Assembly (NCBI RefSeq): GCF_958439165.1
Contig: NZ_OY288120.1
Location: 175,234-239,233, forward strand
Length of the DNA: 64,000 nucleotides
Reading direction: 5' to 3'
Source: an uncultured Hydrogenophaga sp.
Lineage (GTDB): Bacteria > Pseudomonadota > Gammaproteobacteria > Burkholderiales > Burkholderiaceae_C
The notes beneath the pieces are model-generated. The model saw nothing but the letters and a program-made list of their open reading frames with translations, had not been told where the DNA came from and made no database searches. Shown here one piece after another: positions 59,044-64,000 of this stretch (within the stretch, counting starts at the first letter, position 1; every line of letters begins with the position of its first letter). Position numbers and translations under genes: made by a program.

Positions 59044-60224
59044 TCGACTTCTTCTACACCCTGCGCGCCGCCAAGGTGCCGGTGTCGGTGCGCGAGTACC
59101 TCACGCTGCTCGAAGCCCTGCAGGCCGAGGTGGTGGGACCGACCAACCCGGATGCCTGCAGCATGGACGACTTCTACTTCCTGGCCCGCACCGCGCTGGT
59201 CAAGGACGAGAAGCACTTCGACAAGTTCGACCGCGCCTTCGCCGCCTACTTCAAGGGCGTGGAGATGATCGCGGACTTCACCAAGCCGATCCCGGCCGAC
59301 TGGCTGCGCCAGGAGATGGAGCGCATCCTGTCCGAGGAGCAGAAGGCCAACGCGCCCAAGCTCGACTGGGACGAGCTGATGGACACGCTGAAGAAGCGGC
59401 TGGAAGAGCAGAAGGAACGCCACGAGGGCGGCAGCAAGTGGATCGGCACCGGCGGCACATCGCCGTTCGGCAACGGCGGCCAGAACCCGCAGGGCGTGCG
59501 CATCGGCGGCAAGGGCGGTGGCAAGAGTGCGGTGAAGGTCTGGGAGCAGCGCGCCTACCGCGACTACGACGACACCCAGGAGCTGGGCACGCGCAACATC
59601 AAGGTGGCGCTGCGCCGGCTGCGCAAGTTCGCGCGCGAAGGCAACGAACTGGAACTCGATCTGCCCGACACCATCCGCAGCACCGCGGCCAACGCCGGCT
59701 GGCTGGACATCAAGATGATTCCGGAGCGGCACAACAATGTGAAGGTGCTGCTGCTCATGGACGTGGGCGGCACCATGGACGAACACATCCAGCGGGTCGA
59801 GGAGCTGTTCTCGGCGGTCAAGGGCGAGTTCAAGCACCTGGAGTTCTATTACTTCCACAACTGTGTCTATGACTTCATGTGGAAGAACAACCGCCGCCGC
59901 TATGCCGAGAAGTTCCCGACCTGGGACATCATCCGCAAGTACAACAAGGACTACAAGCTGATCTTCGTGGGCGACGCCACCATGAGCCCCTACGAGATCC
60001 TGCAGCCCGGCGGCAGCGTGGAATACAACAACGAGGAAGCCGGCGCCGAATGGCTGCAGCGGCTGACGCACGCCTTTCCGAAGTTTGCCTGGGTCAATCC
60101 GGAACCCCAGGGGGTGTGGCAGTATCGACAGAGCATCAGCATCGTCCAGCAGCTCATGGGCCAGCGCATGTACCCGCTGACCTTGAAGGGCCTGGAAGAC
60201 GCGATGCGCATGCTGTCGAAATGA
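59037..60224 (+). CDS. VWA-domain protein, CoxE-like MoxR partner
   Basis: This 395-residue protein is the likely partner of MoxR. An N-terminal helical region (FFYTLRAAKVPVSVREYLTLLEAL) precedes a low-complexity Gly-rich linker near residues 135-165. The VWA domain begins NVKVLLLMDVGGTMDEHIQRVEEL, with DVGGT in place of the usual DxSxS MIDAS motif, and ends with FVGDATMSPYEILQPGG and KFAWVNPEP. GGAGG lies 7 bases before the ATG. The gene starts inside the last codons of the putAbiC-like gene. Exact target of the MoxR-VWA complex is unknown. Confidence 0.88.
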   Translation: MLIDFFYTLRAAKVPVSVREYLTLLEALQAEVVGPTNPDACSMDDFYFLARTALVKDEKHFDKFDRAFAAYFKGVEMIADFTKPIPADWLRQEMERILSEEQKANAPKLDWDELMDTLKKRLEEQKERHEGGSKWIGTGGTSPFGNGGQNPQGVRIGGKGGGKSAVKVWEQRAYRDYDDTQELGTRNIKVALRRLRKFAREGNELELDLPDTIRSTAANAGWLDIKMIPERHNNVKVLLLMDVGGTMDEHIQRVEELFSAVKGEFKHLEFYYFHNCVYDFMWKNNRRRYAEKFPTWDIIRKYNKDYKLIFVGDATMSPYEILQPGGSVEYNNEEAGAEWLQRLTHAFPKFAWVNPEPQGVWQYRQSISIVQQLMGQRMYPLTLKGLEDAMRMLSK

Positions 60225-60231
60225 ACCCCGC

Positions 60232-62202
60232 ATGACTTTTTTCCTTCGGGCCGGTCTGCTGCTGACCGGCCTGTGGCTCCCCCCGCTGATCCTGTGGCCG
60301 ACCGCGGTCCACGCCCAGACCGAAGCCGCCCCGGCCCGTGCCGAGGGTGAAGCCCGCGGCGCTGCCCGCGCGCGGGCCCAGCGTGCGCCGGTGCCACCGC
60401 GGTTCGACATCGAGCTGGAGGCTCCCGACAGCGTGCGCGAGACACTGCTGCGCCACATGGAGCTGGAGCGGTTCCGCCGGTTGCGGCGGCTCGACACCAA
60501 CGAGCTGAACCGCCTGCTGCTGCAGGCCCCGGACAACCTGCGCGACCTGCTGGGCACACTGGGCCATTTCAGCCCGGTGATCCAGGTCGACCCGCTGCAG
60601 GCCCCGCCGACCGACGCGGCCGTGGTGCCGGCCGACGACGACGATGACGCCACCGATGCCCTGCCCTCGCTGGGCACGGTCCGCATGCGGGTGGATCCCG
60701 GCCCGCAGACCCGGATCGGTTCGGTGCAGGTGATCTTCCAGGGCGACATCGCCACCCTGCCCCAGGCCCAGGTGCAACGCGAGGCCATCCAGGCGGCCGC
60801 CGTGCGGCGCACCGACCAGCCCTTCACCCAGTCGGCGTGGGACAGCATCAAGAACCAGGCCTTGCGCCAGCTCACCGGCCTGCGTTTCCCGGGGGGACGG
60901 ATCGGCAACAGCCTGGCCGACATCGACGCAGCCAACCAGCGCGCCAACCTCTACATCGAACTCGAATCCGGCCCGCTGCAGCGCATCGGCGGCATCGAGG
61001 TGGTGGGCAGCGTGCGCTACGACCCGGGCATCAGCGAACGGCTGGCCCGCCTCTCGGGCCTCACCCCGGGCACCGAATACGACCTCGAACGCCTGCAGGC
61101 GGCCCAGCAGCGCATGGCGGCCAGCGGCTACTACGATGCTGTGTTCGTGTACGTCGAGCCGACCGACAACGCCGCCATGCTCCCGGTCAAGGTGCAGCTG
61201 CGCGAGGCCAGACGCCAGAAGCTGGTGCTCGGTGTGGGCGCCAGCACCGACAGCGGCGCGCGCCTGTCCGTCGAGCATCTGCACAACCGGGTGCCCGGCA
61301 TCGGCTGGCGCGCCCGCAGTGAACTGCGGCTGGACCAGAAAGACCAGACCGCCCGCACCGACTGGCGCTCGCCGGTGGATGACAAGGGCTGGCAATGGCT
61401 GACCGAGGCCCAGCTTTCCCGCCTGGACGACAGCCTGACCCGCACCAGCAGCCAGCGCCTGCGCTGGGGTCAGGGGCAGGACGGGGAAACGCTGGACCGC
61501 AGCGTCTACCTGCAATACGACCGGGCCCGCGTGGTGCAGTACCTGCCGCAGCTGCTGCCCGAAGCGGCGGAATCGTCGATCACCGCCAACTACGCCTGGA
61601 GCCGCCGTCGCTTCGACGACCCGGTCTCCCCCCGGCGTGGCCATGGTCTGGCGGTGGAACTGGGTGCCGGCACCACACTGGGAACCGATCGCCAACCCTT
61701 CACCCGGACCCAGGCCCGCTGGCTGGGTCTGTGGCCGCTGGACCGGACAGCGTCCGCATCGGACGACGGTGCGGCATCGAACCTGGGGCGGCTGGCCCTG
61801 CGGCTCGAAGGCGGCGCCGTGATCGCCCGCGACAACGCACCCGTGCCCGAAACCCAGCTGTTCCTCACCGGTGGCGACAACTCGGTGCGCGGCTATGGCC
61901 TGCGCGACATCGGGGTGCCCTCGCCCGCTGGCGGCGTGCGCGCCGGCCGCTACAAGGCGGTGGTGAGCGTGGAATGGCAGCGACCGATCTGGGCCGAGAA
62001 CGGCGTGCGCTCTCCCTGGGAGAACGTGCTGTTCGTCGACGGCGGCGCCGTGGCGGACCGGGCCGGCGACCTCCGCCCGAAATGGGGTGTGGGCACCGGC
62101 CTGCGCTACAACAGCCCGGTGGGTCCGCTGCAGGTCGATCTGGCCTATGGCCTGGAAACCCGCGAACTGCGGCTGCACCTCAACGTGGGCTTCAGCTTCT
62201 GA
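60232..62202 (+). CDS. tamA: TamA, outer-membrane translocation and assembly barrel
   Basis: This 656-residue BamA-family protein helps insert autotransporters and other barrels. It has a signal peptide (LLTGLWLPPLILWPTAVHA), POTRA-type domains (residues about 55-320, including RIGGIEVVGSVRYDPGISERL), a low-complexity Asp-rich stretch (ADDDDDATDA), and a C-terminal barrel. The barrel carries the lid-lock-like GGDNSVRGYG motif and ends in the terminal Phe of LHLNVGFSF. It sits 7 bases after the VWA gene and directly precedes tamB. Confidence 0.92.
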   Translation: MTFFLRAGLLLTGLWLPPLILWPTAVHAQTEAAPARAEGEARGAARARAQRAPVPPRFDIELEAPDSVRETLLRHMELERFRRLRRLDTNELNRLLLQAPDNLRDLLGTLGHFSPVIQVDPLQAPPTDAAVVPADDDDDATDALPSLGTVRMRVDPGPQTRIGSVQVIFQGDIATLPQAQVQREAIQAAAVRRTDQPFTQSAWDSIKNQALRQLTGLRFPGGRIGNSLADIDAANQRANLYIELESGPLQRIGGIEVVGSVRYDPGISERLARLSGLTPGTEYDLERLQAAQQRMAASGYYDAVFVYVEPTDNAAMLPVKVQLREARRQKLVLGVGASTDSGARLSVEHLHNRVPGIGWRARSELRLDQKDQTARTDWRSPVDDKGWQWLTEAQLSRLDDSLTRTSSQRLRWGQGQDGETLDRSVYLQYDRARVVQYLPQLLPEAAESSITANYAWSRRRFDDPVSPRRGHGLAVELGAGTTLGTDRQPFTRTQARWLGLWPLDRTASASDDGAASNLGRLALRLEGGAVIARDNAPVPETQLFLTGGDNSVRGYGLRDIGVPSPAGGVRAGRYKAVVSVEWQRPIWAENGVRSPWENVLFVDGGAVADRAGDLRPKWGVGTGLRYNSPVGPLQVDLAYGLETRELRLHLNVGFSF

Positions 62203-62209
62203 GCGCGCC

Positions 62210-64000
62210 ATGAGCAGCGAAACCGGTCCGGCATCCATCCCGCAGCAGCCCGCCCCAGGCCGATGGCCGTCCGGCCTGCGCTGGCTCGCCGGCGTGGTGG
62301 TCACGCTCGGCCTGCTGCTGACCTTGACGCTGGGCGCTGTGTGGATCTGGACCGGTCAGGACGGCTCGCTGGCCCGGGCACTCGACTGGGCAGCCCGGTA
62401 CAGCCGCGGCGAGGGACCGGGCGTGGCCAGCCCCGGCACGCCCGCCGCCTGGGGCCGGCTCGACGCGAGCGGGGTGCAGGGCAGCATCCGGGGCGGCGGT
62501 CAGGTGGGCCGGCTGCAATGGCAGCAGGACGGGCTGACGGTCGAGCTGCTGGGCATGGCCATCGAACCGGGCAACGGCTTCTGGATGCGGCTGCTCACCG
62601 GCCAGGGCGTGCACCTGGAACGGCTGAGCGTGGCCCGGCTGCGGGTTGACGACCGACGACCGCCGCCTGCCGATCCAGCCCCGCTGCAGCCCCTGACCAC
62701 GCTGGAACTGCCGATGCCCGTGTCGGTGGCGGTGGCGCTGGACGACATCGAACTCAGCGGTGCGCTGCAGGCCCGCCTGGGCCCGCTGAAGGCCCGCTAT
62801 GCCTACGGCCCGGCGGCCGACCACGGACGGCTCGGGCCGCACGACCTGGCCGGTGTGCAGGATGTGCACACCCTGCGCGTCGAGACCCTGCAGATCGCCG
62901 GCGGCCGTTACCGGGTGCAGGCTGCCATGGGCGCCCAGGCCCCGATGCCGCTGCGCCTCGATGCGCAGGCCGAGGTCGACACCGCCGTGCCCGGTGGCGA
63001 GTCGTTGGCGTTGCGGGGCAAGGCTCAGCTGGGCGGCACCCTGTCCGGACCCGAGGCCGCGCTCGACCTGTCGGCCCACCTGCAGCCGGCGCAGGACCGC
63101 CCGGCCAGCCCGACGCTCGCCGCCAAAGCCCGCATCAAGCCCTGGGCACGACAGCCCCTGGACGAAGCCGATGTGCGGCTGCACCGGCTGGACCTGGCCA
63201 GCCTGTGGCCCGGTGCACCGACGACGGCTCTGGGCGGCACGCTGGCCGCGCGTCCGGAAGGTGATGCCTGGCGGGTGCAGGCCGACCTGCAGAACCTCGC
63301 GGCCGGCCCCGCCGACCGGCAGCGCGTGCCGGTCGATCAGCTGCAGGCCGCCGCCCGCTGGCAGGAACAGCGCTGGACCCTCGAACGCCTGGACACCCGC
63401 CTGGGCAGCGGTCGACTGCAGGCCAGTGGTGAATGGGCTCCCGCTGCGGCAGGCGGTGCACAACCCCCGGTCTGGAACGGCGAAGCACGCATCACCGGCA
63501 TCAACCCGGCACAGCTCTGGAGCGCGTTGGCGCCGGCCGCGCTCGATGGACGGGCCCAGGCCCGCACCGGCAGCGGCGGCAGCGGCATCGACTGGCAGCT
63601 GGCGGTTCAGCCCTCGGGCCGGCAACCGGCGCGCAGCACCGCCGACACATTGCGGCTGCGCCAGGTTCAGGCACGGGGCCGCTGGACGCCGGCCGCCGGG
63701 ACCGACGCTGCAGGCACCCTGGAGCTGGCCGAGCTGCAGCTCGACGCGCTCGATGCCCAGCTGCGGGGTCAGGGCCGGTATGTGCACCCGGGCGGCCGCG
63801 CAGAAGCACGCCTGACCCTGGCCCTGCCCGGCACCCGCCTGCAGGGCGATGTGGACATGGCCGCCGCTGCGGGCGACGGCGATGTGCTGCTGAACCTCAC
63901 CGATGCCGCTGCCACGCTGGCATGGGCGCGGCGCCTGCGCGAGCTGCCGGTGGTGGGCACGGCGGTGGCCCAGGCCCTGCCGGACATCGAGGCAGGCGGC
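62210..64000 (+). CDS. tamB: TamB, translocation and assembly module, N-terminal part
   Basis: This frame runs open for 597 codons to the end of the window, so it is the 5' part of a larger gene. The N-terminus has one transmembrane helix (LAGVVVTLGLLLTLTLGAVWIW, near residues 26-48) that anchors TamB in the inner membrane. Repeated periplasmic beta-strand segments follow, such as LSVARLRVDDRRPP, LQPLTTLELPMPVSVAVALDDIEL and LPGTRLQGDVDMAAAAG, typical of AsmA/TamB-like bridges. It begins 7 bases after tamA, the usual arrangement for the TAM complex. Confidence 0.9.
   Translation, partial: MSSETGPASIPQQPAPGRWPSGLRWLAGVVVTLGLLLTLTLGAVWIWTGQDGSLARALDWAARYSRGEGPGVASPGTPAAWGRLDASGVQGSIRGGGQVGRLQWQQDGLTVELLGMAIEPGNGFWMRLLTGQGVHLERLSVARLRVDDRRPPPADPAPLQPLTTLELPMPVSVAVALDDIELSGALQARLGPLKARYAYGPAADHGRLGPHDLAGVQDVHTLRVETLQIAGGRYRVQAAMGAQAPMPLRLDAQAEVDTAVPGGESLALRGKAQLGGTLSGPEAALDLSAHLQPAQDRPASPTLAAKARIKPWARQPLDEADVRLHRLDLASLWPGAPTTALGGTLAARPEGDAWRVQADLQNLAAGPADRQRVPVDQLQAAARWQEQRWTLERLDTRLGSGRLQASGEWAPAAAGGAQPPVWNGEARITGINPAQLWSALAPAALDGRAQARTGSGGSGIDWQLAVQPSGRQPARSTADTLRLRQVQARGRWTPAAGTDAAGTLELAELQLDALDAQLRGQGRYVHPGGRAEARLTLALPGTRLQGDVDMAAAAGDGDVLLNLTDAAATLAWARRLRELPVVGTAVAQALPDIEAGG

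Noticed and set aside
60154..62304. A 716-codon minus-strand frame opposite tamA
   Set aside because: It is antisense to tamA, which has signal peptide, POTRA and barrel features.
62192..63787. A 531-codon minus-strand frame at the right edge
   Set aside because: The plus-strand frame from 62210 is open for 597 codons, directly follows tamA and fits TamB; the minus frame has no domain pattern.

Overview
The window is GC-rich DNA, packed with genes on both strands, and most likely chromosomal sequence of a Burkholderiales bacterium of the Comamonadaceae/Sphaerotilaceae type. This rests on the cytochrome aa3 cluster order (ctaC, ctaD, a 36-residue assembly protein, ctaG, DUF2970, ctaE, DUF2909, SURF1, an Sco-like protein, ctaA, ctaB, sco), the argH-algZ-algR neighbourhood, a DUF3034/truncated haemoglobin pair and tamA-tamB. 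The species cannot be named from sequence alone. No IS element, prophage, rRNA operon or CRISPR array was seen, and no gap between genes exceeds 300 bases.

Layout. 1-5.9 kb: two EamA transporters, an atypical SDR, an orphan GspE-type ATPase, a spermidine-synthase-like protein and TatD. 5.9-11.5 kb: a META lipoprotein, LolD/LolC, an unassigned protein overlapping recJ. 11.5-15.7 kb: LytTR two-component pair divergent from argH, then an alpha/beta hydrolase. 16-19.6 kb: FMN alpha-hydroxyacid dehydrogenase, DinB with an insertion, a small membrane protein, a crotonase. 19.7-22.7 kb: DUF3034 protein, exported truncated haemoglobin, ECF sigma and anti-sigma. 22.7-25.7 kb: SulP permease and two YeeE/YedE halves with a BigR-like ArsR regulator. 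25.7-28.2 kb: queF, a 2OG-Fe(II) oxygenase, yaaA. 28.3-31 kb: VOC protein, FAD monooxygenase and DUF2783 behind a long dyad. 31-37 kb: valS with a palindromic in-frame insertion, a degenerate hydroxyacid dehydrogenase, TusA, Nudix hydrolase, cysM, tRNA-Leu(CAA). 37.1-39.8 kb: an S24-type regulator, an epimerase-like protein, a ferredoxin-reductase protein. 39.8-49.2 kb: the aa3 oxidase structural and assembly cluster. 49.3-55.8 kb: DUF2244, a BioC-like protein, ComF, TrmL, MaoC, ParA, TauE/SafE, TRIC channel, DUF1841, dihaem cytochrome c. 55.9-60.2 kb: a MoxR ... VWA operon containing a GNAT gene, vapBC and a putAbiC-like membrane protein. 60.2-64 kb: tamA and the start of tamB.

How the parts work together. 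The largest functional block builds the aa3 terminal oxidase: haem O/A synthesis (CtaB, CtaA), copper delivery (CtaG, Sco), SURF1, small membrane factors and subunits I-III. An FNR/ANR-type site overlaps the promoter region of ctaC, and a perfect one lies between the dihaem cytochrome c and moxR genes, suggesting shared oxygen control. A reactive-sulfur unit (BigR-like repressor, two YeeE/YedE proteins) sits beside a SulP permease.

The most unusual features are a lower-GC putAbiC-like gene coupled to vapBC inside the MoxR-VWA operon, and an 84-bp near-perfect palindromic element inserted in frame in valS, encoding exactly 28 extra residues.
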